This document shows, piece by piece, positions 43,901-53,102 of a stretch of DNA of 64,000 nt. Below the pieces are notes generated by a model. The model did not search any database, had not been told where the DNA came from, and saw only the letters and a program-made list of their open reading frames with translations. The stretch is from Bacteroidota bacterium (GTDB taxonomy: Bacteria; Bacteroidota; Bacteroidia; Chitinophagales; Saprospiraceae). The position numbers and the translations under genes are program-made. Position 1 is the first letter of the stretch, and each line of letters starts with the position of its first letter. The stretch spans positions 238,225-302,224 of the forward strand of contig JAHEAQ010000001.1 of assembly GCA_024642705.1 (NCBI GenBank). The letters run 5' to 3'.

Positions 43901-46489
43901 ATCTTGTTTCCCATTTTTATTGCTGTCATCCCAAACATAATCGCCAATAAATTCAACAATGGGTTTTAATCCTCCATCGATATCCAAGTTTGCAGCACAA
44001 TTTTCAAAATTAAAATTTCCACTTTTTCCGATGGTGAAATTGCCTTCTTGAGCCTCTACTATTATATCAGAATTTTGGCTCTCAATGCCAATATTTTTTG
44101 TTTTACTAAAGTTATGTGGGTAAACAAACTCCACATGATATTCCCCTTCAGCAATGTCTTTAAATAAATAATGACCATTTTCATCAGTAGTATCTGTGAA
44201 AATTTTTTGCGTCCCTTTATATAAACTTACGGTAATGCCTCCTATTCCTTTTTCTTCGGAGTCTTGTAATCCATTATTATTTGAGTCCATCCAAACAAAA
44301 TCCCCAATTACATTCGAACAAATAATTAATCCAATATCAATTGGTGCTGGAGCATTAACGCCATCAATAAAAAATTGATCAGAAATATAATTAGCATTTA
44401 AATCTGAGTTTTTATCTAAGTCAGCTTGTGTTCTTTCTATTATAGTATTGGAAATTGTTTTTTCCGTTGCAATATAATATCCGCCATTTCCTAAATTATT
44501 AAATTCGTATTCCCCATTTTCATCAGTTAATGTTGAATCTAACTCGTTTTTATCTTCATTTAACAGCTTAATTACCACCCCTTCAACTCCATTTTCAAAA
44601 GGATCTTGAAGTAAATTAAAATTTGTTTCTTCCCAAACATACCCTCCGATTGAGTTAAATTTTCTTGTATATCCAGCATCAATTGTTCTGTTTTTTGTAC
44701 CCGATTTGATATTTACTAAATCGGTCTGACCATCATTATTGATAACATTAGAATTCAGGTTCTCAATATTACTAATAGTGGTATATTCATAATTTAGTTT
44801 TTTATCGAACACAATTCGATATGAACCTGGGAAAATACTGTCAAATAAATAAAATCCATTTTGCTCAGAAATATCTCCTTTTATCCATTCCCCATCTTTA
44901 TCAAACAGTTGAATTGTGACATCAGCAATACCCTTTTCATTTATATCTTGAATTCCATTTCTATTCAAATCTTCCCACACAAAATCACCAATTTCTGAAT
45001 AAGAAATCAAAAAGATATCAAGATTTGAAATGTATGAGCTTGTTTTTATATCAACATTCAAATTATTCTTTGAAAAATATTGAGAGAACCCAAATTTACT
45101 TGGCAGGATAGGTTGGATAGTATATTTTCCAATTGGAAGATTTTCAAACTTATACCGGCCATCTGACGAAGTTATTACTTCAGCCACAAGATTCCCACTC
45201 TCATTGAATAATTCTATGGTTACATCTCTTAATTGGATGGAGGTTTTACTTTCTAAATTCCCATATACATCGTTATATAATGTTCCAGAAATTGTTCTTG
45301 AAGAAACTATACCGATGTCAATCCCTGAAAAATCAGTATTTGATTTAATATAGAATGCTTTTGTTCTAATTTTATCATTCATTAATAAAGCATCATTATC
45401 AAAAAGTGGATTACCAACCTGATATGGACTTGCTGAATTCCCTTTTGCATCCATTTCCAGAAAATAATAGCCTTCATTTAATGATTTGAATTCAAATCTG
45501 CCATTCGCATCAGTTTCAGCTTTTGTGAATAATCCAGAATTATTTTCAACCAATTTTATAGTCATTCCTTCATACCCATCCTCATCATTTTCTTTTATAC
45601 CATCCGAGTTGAAATCTTTCCATACATTTCCTTTTAGTGTAGATAACCCGCAATCTTTAACCAAAATTTTCCTGCAACAAGTATCGATAACTTGTCCATC
45701 AATAAATGAATTTACACAGATGGTATGCATTCCAATTGATGCAGCAGACATATCTAAATTAATTGTGTTCGATAGTCCGTCCTCTGATTTTGATTTCAAA
45801 TCAGTAGAATATTCCCACTCATATTCAACATTTTCTTGAGGCTCAACATACAAAAAAGTAGATTTACCGTTGCACACAGTAAATAATTCTTCATAATAAA
45901 CCTTGAGGTCCACTATATCCAAGTGAAAATTAGATAATGAATTTGAATTATTGACTAGTTCAATTTCAAAACCAAATTTATTACTGTTTACTAGAGTATC
46001 ACTCAAATCAAAACCCCAATTATCAGCACTAAAACCATATTGCCAATGTTCGTTAATTGAATTTAATTCTGATCCAGTCACTATTTTGTTGGCTTTATTC
46101 ACACCAATAAAGCTGCCTCTGTTCTTATAAAATTGGACTTTTTTGATGCTTATAGGCTTATTACTGTCTTGATAACCTACAAGCCGAATTGCTAAACCTA
46201 ATATTTTGGAGCCTTCGGGTATACGTATTCCGAATTTATCAAATTGTAAACATAAATTCTGATTGGCCTCTATAGAACCATTATAAAAGAAATTATCTTC
46301 TGATAAAGTAGCGCTTGATGATTTTGATGTATTGCAGATATTTTGAATGGGCAATGCAATTTTAAGGAAATCAGAAGTTGTTTCTTTTTCCGCGATAATT
46401 GCACAAGAAGAATCCTGAGCAATTGCACCTATTACACTTATTAAAATAAGCGAGGTTATAAGGATTAAGCGTAATAAATCCTTTTTCAA
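40949..46489 (-). CDS. Giant SdrD-B repeat protein with type IX C-terminal sorting domain
   Basis: 1846 residues. Signal peptide (LLRLILITSLILISVIGAIA). Residues about 25-275 are non-repetitive. From about 285 to 1690 come twelve SdrD-B-type repeats, each starting G(D/N)x(V/I)W.D.N.(N/D)G.Q...E.G..GV, e.g. IGDFVWEDLNRNGIQ and LGKMVWLDEDYNGMQ. The Asp/Asn-rich starts probably bind calcium. A FnIII-like spacer follows and the last about 80 residues (FEIYPNPTKENLHLQF, then GFYILQMDAGYRTYHEKI) form a type A T9SS sorting domain. It is therefore exported and surface-anchored or released. Similar proteins act as adhesins. Confidence 0.9.
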   Translation of the reverse strand: MKKDLLRLILITSLILISVIGAIAQDSSCAIIAEKETTSDFLKIALPIQNICNTSKSSSATLSEDNFFYNGSIEANQNLCLQFDKFGIRIPEGSKILGLAIRLVGYQDSNKPISIKKVQFYKNRGSFIGVNKANKIVTGSELNSINEHWQYGFSADNWGFDLSDTLVNSNKFGFEIELVNNSNSLSNFHLDIVDLKVYYEELFTVCNGKSTFLYVEPQENVEYEWEYSTDLKSKSEDGLSNTINLDMSAASIGMHTICVNSFIDGQVIDTCCRKILVKDCGLSTLKGNVWKDFNSDGIKENDEDGYEGMTIKLVENNSGLFTKAETDANGRFEFKSLNEGYYFLEMDAKGNSASPYQVGNPLFDNDALLMNDKIRTKAFYIKSNTDFSGIDIGIVSSRTISGTLYNDVYGNLESKTSIQLRDVTIELFNESGNLVAEVITSSDGRYKFENLPIGKYTIQPILPSKFGFSQYFSKNNLNVDIKTSSYISNLDIFLISYSEIGDFVWEDLNRNGIQDINEKGIADVTIQLFDKDGEWIKGDISEQNGFYLFDSIFPGSYRIVFDKKLNYEYTTISNIENLNSNVINNDGQTDLVNIKSGTKNRTIDAGYTRKFNSIGGYVWEETNFNLLQDPFENGVEGVVIKLLNEDKNELDSTLTDENGEYEFNNLGNGGYYIATEKTISNTIIERTQADLDKNSDLNANYISDQFFIDGVNAPAPIDIGLIICSNVIGDFVWMDSNNNGLQDSEEKGIGGITVSLYKGTQKIFTDTTDENGHYLFKDIAEGEYHVEFVYPHNFSKTKNIGIESQNSDIIVEAQEGNFTIGKSGNFNFENCAANLDIDGGLKPIVEFIGDYVWDDSNKNGKQDDNENGLNGVSVKLFDGNGFFIDSTQTNYNPITGKLGYYYFKGAFKGKYYLQFILLDQFLYTIPNIGNSNKNSDVTGSNGEGTTDLFEFNPGQMNDYYDAGFYSIYTEIGDYVWKDQNSNGIQDENEVGANGVIVNLYDEKNTLISTTKTKSNPQNGSLGYYQFKGNYSGKYYLQFEVSKEMKFAPAKKGNDILDSDVTGANGYGTTDFIEIYPGQNNLNIDAGFFEPQTSIGDFVWIDFNSNGLQDPDEPGLSGVEIVLYETNGKLVDRTISNADGYYKINNVSPGNYYLTFSKKTAFEYTKIVLPFQDKNSDVNENGRTKIFSLYSGEVKNDIDAGYISTTYVGNLIWNDFNKDGIQNGEKGIEGVSVSIFSLDNKLLSSTISDSKGKYGFYGIESGRYYLQFEIPQGFQVAISNASNDEIDNDGMNSGKTEVFYLGANQKIDWIDIGMYDNEDPSSGTLHHDLNLDHQYNSFEKGIEGVRLSLISIVGEIVYDVQTNKYGKFELGILPKGQYSLQVELPQSYYVSNLDLSQIKFDNSGKSQVINAQGIAIKNLDLGLYTYGTIEMNVWKDNNGNGIKEENDGALKDYKASLYSIEGDFLGNFAGVQQTTIKVLPGMYFIKMEKDTGMFLTDYKAAGSTDFTDSDFMETEINYESFPFSIYSKELKQTISVGLYEPGTLGKMVWLDEDYNGMQGENEVGIVGAQIDIYNEQKELIATETSDAQGHYKVENLRKGNYYLKFRLDGPYEFTMNVNSDENHNSDVDNSFGYGTTKLFSINPSEFIDNVDAGVVINDLIFSNLLAFTGRREGEENVIEWATQVDKIISKYELERRKDGAHKFEKIAEISAIDQEKYLQEYRFLDINSGDEGNYYYRLKEFDLEGNYSYSHVIVVKAFHQTFTFEIYPNPTKENLHLQFEVAEQSKVEIRLLDEAGRKIKNLIEYQDFKTGVYEKTFDISTIPKGFYILQMDAGYRTYHEKIIIDQD

Positions 46490-46508
46490 AATAAGTAGTT
46501 TTCAATTT

Positions 46509-46537
46509 ATATGCTCAGCTAGCAATTATGAGCATAT
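46509..46537. promoter_or_regulatory. Inverted repeat upstream of the SdrD-B gene
   Basis: ATATGCTCA (46509-46517) pairs with TGAGCATAT (46529-46537). It lies 20 bases before the giant gene's start and might be an operator or 5' leader hairpin. No T run follows. Confidence 0.4.
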
Positions 46538-46675
46538 TAGAAATATTAGTAATTTGTAAAAATAGTAATTTATGTCGAGTATATATAATAAATAATTGTA
46601 ATATATACGATTTTTAAGCTTAAAAACAATATTTATTTTGGTTATTGGGAAGATTTTTGGGGAAATAAAAAAAAT

Positions 46676-46702
46676 GGGGTGCTCTTAGTAGAACAACACC
46701 CC
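46676..46702 (-). terminator. Terminator hairpin, probably for the glycosyltransferase gene
   Basis: GGGGTG (46676-46681) pairs with CACCCC (46697-46702). On the minus strand the stem is followed by ATTTTTTTTATTTCC, a long T run. The glycosyltransferase gene ends at 47025, about 320 bases upstream on that strand. Confidence 0.65.
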
Positions 46703-47024
46703 AAAATAATGAGAATGAAACCTGGTTCTTATATACTTTAATTATGTATGATCGGATTACTTAAACTAAGATACACTAATTTGAATATCTATGCAAAAAT
46801 CATTATAAAAAATAAAGACAAAAATAAGTCCAAGTTTCTGATTTATAGAGGATTTGATGTCGAATTTCTTAAAAATTACAGTAGTTTTTCAGGAAATTAT
46901 TTCAATATATGCTTATATATAACGACTAATAAATTAGCTAATTTTCACATATGAAAACAGAAAAATAATTTAAAAATTTTAATAAAAAATACTGATTTAT
47001 TTACTTGAATTGAAAATTTACTAA

Positions 47025-48128
47025 CTACTTAGCTTTGGAATACAACCTATGCAATTTCATAGCATGTTCGTCGGCACCAAATTTTTGCTTAATCTTAAGG
47101 ATATCGTGATCACTTATTTTTTCCGATGATATAGATAATTGTTCAATTGATGTACCAATAGATTCAACGGAATTAGGGTCAATCAATACAGCAATTTCAT
47201 TCCCTGCTTCAGGCATTGATGAAGTATTGCTCGTAATTACTGGAGTACCACATAACAAAGATTCTATTATCGGGATTCCAAATCCTTCATAAAAAGAAGG
47301 ATAAATACTAAATTTTGCATGAAAATATAATTCTTTTAATTCTTGGTTTTTTATATGCCCCAGGAATAAAACATCCCTGCTCAAATTATTTTCACCTACC
47401 CATTTTTCTAACTCCTTTTTATATTTCCCTCCATCTCCGACAACTACCAACAAAGGCCTATTTTCAGGCTTTATCAAATTCAATGCGACCAAAACATTTT
47501 TTAAATTTTTCCTTTTAGTAATTGAACTAACAAATAAAAAATAAGGTCTTTTTTCATTTTCAATATACTTTGGGAAAGGGCAATCTTTTATTTTATCATA
47601 AAATATGTCATCACAACTTTGATAAATTACTTCAATTTTCGATTCTGGAATTCCAAAAAATTGAATGATATCCATTTTTGTAGATTCAGAAACTGCAATG
47701 ATCTTATCCGCTGAATTACAAGATCTTCGAAATTTTGAATGGTATATTTTACGATCAATTAAAGGGTAAAACTCAGGAAATTTTAGGAAAATGAGGTCAT
47801 GAATTGTCACTATTTTATAAAGCGTAGATAAATTCTCAATGGAATATGGAAGTTCATTACTAAGTCCGTGATAAATATCTAAATCCTGTTTTTCAATGTC
47901 TTTAACAATGTTTTTAAACCTCCATAAAAATTTCTTTTTGCCATCTACAATGCAATACTCACTTGTGAGAAAATCTTTTTTAAACTTTGATTCTTCATAA
48001 TGCTTAACAAAAAGTGTGATTTGATCCTCTTCATACAATTGATGGTAATGTTTGACAACTGATCGGCTATAATTCCCTAATCCACTGAAGTTAAAAAACA
48101 ATCTTTTGGCATCAAATCCTATTTTCAT
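47025..48128 (-). CDS. Glycosyltransferase family 4
   Basis: 367 residues, GT-B fold. The N-terminal acceptor domain (GLGNYSRSVVKHYHQ) is followed by the donor domain with FLFVSSITKRKNLKNVLVALNLI and the conserved E-x7-E motif in FYEGFGIPIIESLLCGTPVI. Such enzymes use NDP-sugars to build surface polysaccharides. It follows the EF-G2 gene by about 77 bases, with a hairpin between, so it probably has its own promoter. Acceptor unknown. Confidence 0.88.
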   Translation of the reverse strand: MKIGFDAKRLFFNFSGLGNYSRSVVKHYHQLYEEDQITLFVKHYEESKFKKDFLTSEYCIVDGKKKFLWRFKNIVKDIEKQDLDIYHGLSNELPYSIENLSTLYKIVTIHDLIFLKFPEFYPLIDRKIYHSKFRRSCNSADKIIAVSESTKMDIIQFFGIPESKIEVIYQSCDDIFYDKIKDCPFPKYIENEKRPYFLFVSSITKRKNLKNVLVALNLIKPENRPLLVVVGDGGKYKKELEKWVGENNLSRDVLFLGHIKNQELKELYFHAKFSIYPSFYEGFGIPIIESLLCGTPVITSNTSSMPEAGNEIAVLIDPNSVESIGTSIEQLSISSEKISDHDILKIKQKFGADEHAMKLHRLYSKAK

Positions 48129-48154
48129 TAGTTTGATTTATTACAAAATTACAA

Positions 48155-48181
48155 GAGGAAGTGACAATTTATCACTTCCTC
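48155..48181 (-). terminator. Hairpin after the EF-G2 gene
   Basis: GAGGAAGTGA (48155-48164) pairs with TCACTTCCTC (48172-48181). On the minus strand the tail is only moderately T-rich (TTGTAATTTTGT), so termination efficiency is uncertain. Confidence 0.6.
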
Positions 48182-48204
48182 CCTAAAACATTATTTATAA
48201 TAAA

Positions 48205-50331
48205 TTAAACTTCCTCCAATTCTTCTACATATTCCTCAATCAATTTTTGCTGAATTTCAGGAGGTGTAGGAGTATACTCTGCAAATTTTCTATTAAACTT
48301 TGCTCTTCCTTGAGTAAGTGACCTCAAACTTGACGAATATTTATACATTTCGGCAAAAGGCACCTTTGCCATAATTTTTTGATAATGTCCATCTGAATCA
48401 ATCCCCAAAATTATAGCACGTCGGGTTTGAAGATCTCCCATCACGTCTCCCAAAACGTTATCAGAACACAAAATTTCCAAGTCATATATTGGTTCAAGTA
48501 ACTGAGGCTTTGCATTTACAAAAGAATTCTTAAATACCATCATTGAAGCAAGCATAAATGCCATATCATTCGAATCAACAGCGTGCATTTTCCCATCATA
48601 AATACAAACCCTAATATCTTGGCAGTAAGATCCTGTCAAAGGGCCTTCTTCCATTTTTTGCATAACACCTTTTTTAATGGCATTTGAATATTTTGCATCA
48701 ATAGATCCCCCAACAATGCACCAATAAAAAGCCAACTTTCCTCCCCAAGGAAGATCTTCAATTTCTGATTTTCTAACATTTAAGCCTTCTGGTTCCGGCA
48801 TCCCTTCATAATATGGTTCAATCCTCATATGTACTTCACCAAATTGACCTGAACCTCCTGATTGCTTTTTGTGTCGGTAACTTCCTTCTGTCATTTTCTG
48901 AATGGTTTCTCTGTAAGGTATTTTTGGTTGGATATATTCCATAGTAATACCATTCAATTTTTCAATTCTGTATTTTATAATATCCATTTGCAATTGACCC
49001 TGCGCATGAAGTAATGTTTGTTTCAGTTGTTGCGACTGCTCAATAATTAATGTTGGATCCTCCTCAGAAAAAGTATGCAATGCTTTCATTAATTTTTCCA
49101 TATCGTTCTTACTTGGAGGAAGTATTGCAGATCTAATTTTTGGCTCAGGGAACTTTATTGGTTCAATTTCAATATTTGAGTTTTTTTCTGTCAATGTGTT
49201 ATTAGTATGAGAATTTTTTAGTTTTACTGTTAACCCTAAGTCACCAGCTCTCAACTCATTGACACTCTCCCTAGTTTTTCCATTTGATAATGAAAGTTGA
49301 TTAATTCTCTCATGTCCTCTATTCGAATTATTGATTAACTCGTCACCAGGTTTTAGAATTCCAGAATAAACTTTGAAATAAGAAACCATACCAATCTGTG
49401 GTTCTGAATGACTTTTGTAAATAAAACATGCAAGTGGACCCTCAGAATTACATTCTAGTACCTCACCATCTTTTAATTTTGCTGCTGGTCGATCTGCTGG
49501 TGAAGGAGCGATATCATTGATGAAACCCATGATTCTACCAGAACCCTTATTTAATAGAGCGGAGCAACAAAAAACTGGAAAAATCTCTAAATTAGCTAGG
49601 GCAATTGTTAAACCTTCTGCCAATTCTTCCTCATTCAATGTCCCTGCATCGAAAAATTTTTCCATTAAAGACTCATCATTTTCAGCCGCAGCTTCAACCA
49701 ATAAATTATGCATTTCCTGAGCTCGACCAATTTCTGAGTCTGGAATAGGAAGCTTTTCAGGTTTTCCACCATCTTGGGGGAATACATACATAATCATTCT
49801 TAAGGCATCGATTATTTTATTGAATTCTGCACCTTGATTCAAAGGATATTGAAATGGTAAAACTTTGTTTCCAAATCTATTTTGTGCCTGTTCAAGAGTG
49901 CTTTCAAAATTTGACTTTTCATGGTCAATTTGGTTAATCACAAAAATTGTTGGAGTATGCATTTGTAATGTATACTCCCATAAAAGCTCAGTTCCCACTT
50001 CTACACCTGAAGCCGAATTTAATACCATGATACCTGTATCTGCAACTTTAAGTGCAGAAATTACTTCTCCTGCAAAATCATCAAGACCCGGAGTATCAAT
50101 AATATTTATTTTTGAGTCTTTCCATTTGGCATGCATTAATGAGCTGAATATAGAATTTCCTTTTTCCTTTTCTATGCTTGTGAAATCAGAAACCGTAGAA
50201 CCCGTTTCAATATTTCCTCTTCTTGGAATTTCATTGGCTTCGAAAAGCATCGTTTCCGAAAAAGTAGTTTTCCCGCATCCGGAATGGCCTAATAAGACTA
50301 CATTCCTTATATTTTTTGATTCAAATGCCAT
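48205..50331 (-). CDS. EF-G paralogue (EF-G2 type), likely without GTPase activity
   Basis: 708 residues with the five-domain EF-G organisation. G1 is GHSGCGKTT (15-23). The G3 motif DTPGLDDF has Leu83 where canonical EF-G has the catalytic His (DTPGHVDF). G4 is NQID (133-136, instead of NKxD). The switch I end reads EKGNSI rather than ERGIT. Domains II-V look complete (domain IV GGSGQFGEVHMRIEPYYEGM). In Bacteroides thetaiotaomicron an EF-G paralogue supports translocation without GTPase activity and is needed during starvation and gut colonisation. The canonical EF-G must lie elsewhere in the genome. Confidence 0.9.
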   Translation of the reverse strand: MAFESKNIRNVVLLGHSGCGKTTFSETMLFEANEIPRRGNIETGSTVSDFTSIEKEKGNSIFSSLMHAKWKDSKINIIDTPGLDDFAGEVISALKVADTGIMVLNSASGVEVGTELLWEYTLQMHTPTIFVINQIDHEKSNFESTLEQAQNRFGNKVLPFQYPLNQGAEFNKIIDALRMIMYVFPQDGGKPEKLPIPDSEIGRAQEMHNLLVEAAAENDESLMEKFFDAGTLNEEELAEGLTIALANLEIFPVFCCSALLNKGSGRIMGFINDIAPSPADRPAAKLKDGEVLECNSEGPLACFIYKSHSEPQIGMVSYFKVYSGILKPGDELINNSNRGHERINQLSLSNGKTRESVNELRAGDLGLTVKLKNSHTNNTLTEKNSNIEIEPIKFPEPKIRSAILPPSKNDMEKLMKALHTFSEEDPTLIIEQSQQLKQTLLHAQGQLQMDIIKYRIEKLNGITMEYIQPKIPYRETIQKMTEGSYRHKKQSGGSGQFGEVHMRIEPYYEGMPEPEGLNVRKSEIEDLPWGGKLAFYWCIVGGSIDAKYSNAIKKGVMQKMEEGPLTGSYCQDIRVCIYDGKMHAVDSNDMAFMLASMMVFKNSFVNAKPQLLEPIYDLEILCSDNVLGDVMGDLQTRRAIILGIDSDGHYQKIMAKVPFAEMYKYSSSLRSLTQGRAKFNRKFAEYTPTPPEIQQKLIEEYVEELEEV

Positions 50332-50503
50332 AATATATATTTTTAATTATTTATAAGTCCGCAATAAAATTTAATAGCGAATATTAAGTTAATTAAATAC
50401 TATTATTTATCATAGGCATTGCTAATAAAAATAATATTTGGAAATTTAATTAATGATGACTTTAAAGAAAGGTGTAATATTTAATTATTTGAGAACAAAA
50501 GAT

Positions 50504-51544
50504 TTACTTGAATATAGCTTCAAAATAAGCATATGATTTTTTTTCTTCATTACTTTTTTTAAATTTATTTAAAGTATCCTTTACTGACTTTTCAATGGGT
50601 ATATATTCGAAATTGAATAATTTTTTTGACTTAGAATTGTCATATAAAAACGTACCAGATGTGATCGTAACCGTTTCTTTGGTCAATGGGGGATCCCCTC
50701 CAAAAATCATTTGCTTTATTTTATAAAATCGCCATGCAATTGCAGTAATTACTTTATTGGCTTCTCTATTTGGAGGTTTTATATTAAGATGTGTGGCCAT
50801 AAGACCAAATAAATCTTTATAACTTATCATGTTGCTTACCGCAATGACTCTTTGATTTGAAACTTCACTTTCTAAATAAGAAATGGTCAGTTTTGCCGCA
50901 TCTCTAACATCTACAAAGCCATTTGTACCAATCGGATACAATTTCTTATTGTTTATAACATGTGTGAATATTTTAGTACTGCTATCGCCCCATATCGAAG
51001 GACCTAAAATCATACTTGGATTAATAATCCCAATTGTTAAACCTTCTGTCATACCTCTCCAAACCTCAAGTTCGGCAAGGTATTTTGAATAGCCGTATTG
51101 TGTACTAAATTTGCTATCTTCCCATTCTGATTCTTCATTTATATATTCTCCACTTTTTACTCTTCCGATTGCAGCAACTGAACTAAGAAATATCAATTTC
51201 TTTGGTTTAGACACAATACAAACATTTACAAGGTTCGCCGTACCTTCCACATTTATCGAGAATACAGACTTTTTATCCTTGGAATTGTAGCTCACTTTTG
51301 CTGCAGAATGAATAATATAATCACAATTTTCAACCAATTGTTGAAGAGAGTCTAAGTCTAAAACATCTCCTTCGACCCATTGAACCAACTCCATAATGTC
51401 TTCGACGAGATCCATTCTACTGCCTTCTCTCCTTAATGCCTTTATATTTTTATACCCTTTCTCAAAAAGACCACGCAAGATATGAGAACCTAGAAAACCT
51501 GTTCCGCCAGTAACTGCAATAGTGCTATTTGAGTTTGGTATCAT
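50504..51544 (-). CDS. Extended SDR / NAD-dependent epimerase-dehydratase
   Basis: 346 residues. The N-terminal NAD(P) motif is GGTGFLGSHILRGL. The active-site tyrosine-lysine pair is in YGYSKYLAELEVW (YxxxK) and the strand with the catalytic Ser is FLSSVAAIGRVKSGE. It resembles dihydroflavonol-4-reductase-like or nucleoside-diphosphate-sugar epimerases. The substrate is not clear. It lies three bases after anmK in a cytochrome c - anmK - epimerase operon. Confidence 0.82.
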   Translation of the reverse strand: MIPNSNSTIAVTGGTGFLGSHILRGLFEKGYKNIKALRREGSRMDLVEDIMELVQWVEGDVLDLDSLQQLVENCDYIIHSAAKVSYNSKDKKSVFSINVEGTANLVNVCIVSKPKKLIFLSSVAAIGRVKSGEYINEESEWEDSKFSTQYGYSKYLAELEVWRGMTEGLTIGIINPSMILGPSIWGDSSTKIFTHVINNKKLYPIGTNGFVDVRDAAKLTISYLESEVSNQRVIAVSNMISYKDLFGLMATHLNIKPPNREANKVITAIAWRFYKIKQMIFGGDPPLTKETVTITSGTFLYDNSKSKKLFNFEYIPIEKSVKDTLNKFKKSNEEKKSYAYFEAIFK

Positions 51545-51547
51545 TTT

Positions 51548-52627
51548 TTAATTATAAATATAAATGCAACCACCAATGGTATCTTCTAATGCTCCTGTAA
51601 CAGATTTCAATGCATTTGGTTTTTTATGTTTTCTTAAATAACCCATTAATGCAATCAATAATGCTTCTTTATAATTAATGATGTCATATGAAGCAGTTAC
51701 TTTTTTTATATTTAGTGGCGACAACTTATCTTCCAAAACTTTGATAAAGAATAAATTAAAACCACCTCCTCCAGTTATCAAAATTTTCCTTTTATGGTCA
51801 ATATTCCCATTTTCTAATATTGCAAAAATAATTTCATCAGCAATAAATTCTACACAAGTCCTCAATAAATTTTTGACTTCCAATGTGCTAGATTCTAAAA
51901 CAGGTAAGAAATTTCGAACTACCCAAGAATTATCTATTGCCCTAGGTCCGCTTCCATTAAAGGAATTCAATTCTTTCAATTTTCTCAAAATAATTGGATC
52001 AATCTGACCTTGTGCGGCTATTTTCCCATTTTCATCATATGCCAGATTCATTTTGCCAGCAAGGAAATTGAGCAACTGATTACATGGTGAAATATCAAAT
52101 GCTTGGATTGACTCTTTGTTTTTAAAAGTAATATTGCTTATTCCACCTAAATTAAGACAGATTTCTGAATCATTAAATATATAAAAATCGACTATAGGAG
52201 CAAATGGTGCTCCTAATCCACCAGCCGCAATATCAGAACTTCTAAAGTCACATATAACTTCCTTTTTCGCCAATTGAGAAATAGCTGCGCCATTTCCAAT
52301 TTGCAATGTGAAAGCTTGATCAGGAAAGTGAAATATGGTATGTCCATGTGAAGCAATGGCATCTATCTCAAATTTCGAATTTTCAATAAAATGCTTACAC
52401 TTTTCACCTAAAAAAAAACCGAAGTCCGAATCCAATTTACATAATTCTTTCGCTGAAAAATCAGTGCTTTTCTTAAGTTTTTCTGCTAAATCATCAGGAA
52501 ATTCAACTTGTTCTGTTTCTAATATTTCCCAATTGAAATTTGGCTCTCCTGGTATCCCTTCAAAAGAACACAAAGCCATGTCTAAGCCATCAAGTGAACT
52601 TCCTGACATTAGACCCAATATGTTCAT
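51548..52627 (-). CDS. anmK: Anhydro-N-acetylmuramic acid kinase
   Basis: Hydrates and phosphorylates 1,6-anhydroMurNAc to MurNAc-6-phosphate, the substrate of MurQ. The 359 residues have ATP-binding MSGSSLDGLDMALCSFEG at the N-terminus, with GHTIFHFPD and NLGGISNITF later, and GGGGFNLFF near the C-terminus. The phosphate product would feed murQ at 25.2 kb. Start codon ATG 52627, seven bases after the cytochrome gene. Confidence 0.93.
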   Translation of the reverse strand: MNILGLMSGSSLDGLDMALCSFEGIPGEPNFNWEILETEQVEFPDDLAEKLKKSTDFSAKELCKLDSDFGFFLGEKCKHFIENSKFEIDAIASHGHTIFHFPDQAFTLQIGNGAAISQLAKKEVICDFRSSDIAAGGLGAPFAPIVDFYIFNDSEICLNLGGISNITFKNKESIQAFDISPCNQLLNFLAGKMNLAYDENGKIAAQGQIDPIILRKLKELNSFNGSGPRAIDNSWVVRNFLPVLESSTLEVKNLLRTCVEFIADEIIFAILENGNIDHKRKILITGGGGFNLFFIKVLEDKLSPLNIKKVTASYDIINYKEALLIALMGYLRKHKKPNALKSVTGALEDTIGGCIYIYN

Positions 52628-52633
52628 TCTTTA

Positions 52634-52936
52634 TTATTTAAAAGTAGTAGTGTATTTTGCAACAGCAGCAATTTCATCCGCAGTTAATGTATTTTCGTAG
52701 GCTAGCATTAGATTCCTGCCTTTTGTAATTACTTGGACTCTTTCTTCTTCAGTCAAAGGAGATGCACTTAAATCTTTAGCTCCATTTAACCCTAATTTGC
52801 CATCTGCTCCATGGCATAATTGGCAATTCGTTTTAAAAACTGCAGCCCCATCCGCCTTTGGAGTATTATCACTCTGGCCGCAAGCAAATATCAATGTTAA
52901 AATAGCGAAAGCAAAGAAAAATTTAATTTTTGTCAT
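52634..52936 (-). CDS. Small lipoprotein cytochrome c
   Basis: 100 residues from ATG 52936 (a TTG two codons earlier is the longer alternative). Signal KIKFFFAFAILTLIFAC ends with lipobox Cys. Single haem c site CQLCH followed by GADGKLGLNGAKDLSAS, and an axial Met in GRNLMLAYE. Class I cytochrome that probably carries electrons in the periplasm. First gene of the operon with anmK and an epimerase. Confidence 0.85.
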   Translation of the reverse strand: MTKIKFFFAFAILTLIFACGQSDNTPKADGAAVFKTNCQLCHGADGKLGLNGAKDLSASPLTEEERVQVITKGRNLMLAYENTLTADEIAAVAKYTTTFK

Positions 52937-53102
52937 ATTCAATAAAGTTAATTTAAATAAAAATTTGGACTTCAGTTCTAACTTTTCATTTCAAAAAGTT
53001 TTGAAAGGTAAAGTAATATATTATTTATCGAAAATAAAAGCACTTTTATCTTATTATTGGAAACTTTTAAACCTTTTATAGTTTCCATGGTTTATAATTT
53101 TT

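Larger units (their letters stand above)
46490..47024. other. Intergenic region, SdrD-B promoter side
   Basis: 535 bases without a convincing gene. It holds a nine-pair inverted repeat (46509-46517 with 46529-46537, loop containing GCTAGC) and a terminator-like hairpin (46676-46702). A 68-codon frame at 46748-46954 has no recognisable features and I regard it as chance. The leader and promoter of the giant gene are expected within the first 150 bases. Confidence 0.5.

Noticed and set aside
46748-46954. 68-codon frame MIGLLKLRYTN... in the SdrD-B/glycosyltransferase gap
   Set aside because: No recognisable domain, A+T-rich composition of chance frames, and no promoter or ribosome-binding signal.
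49865-50356. 163-residue plus-strand frame opposite the EF-G2 gene
   Set aside because: It lies within the conserved GTPase domain of the minus-strand gene and shows no protein features.
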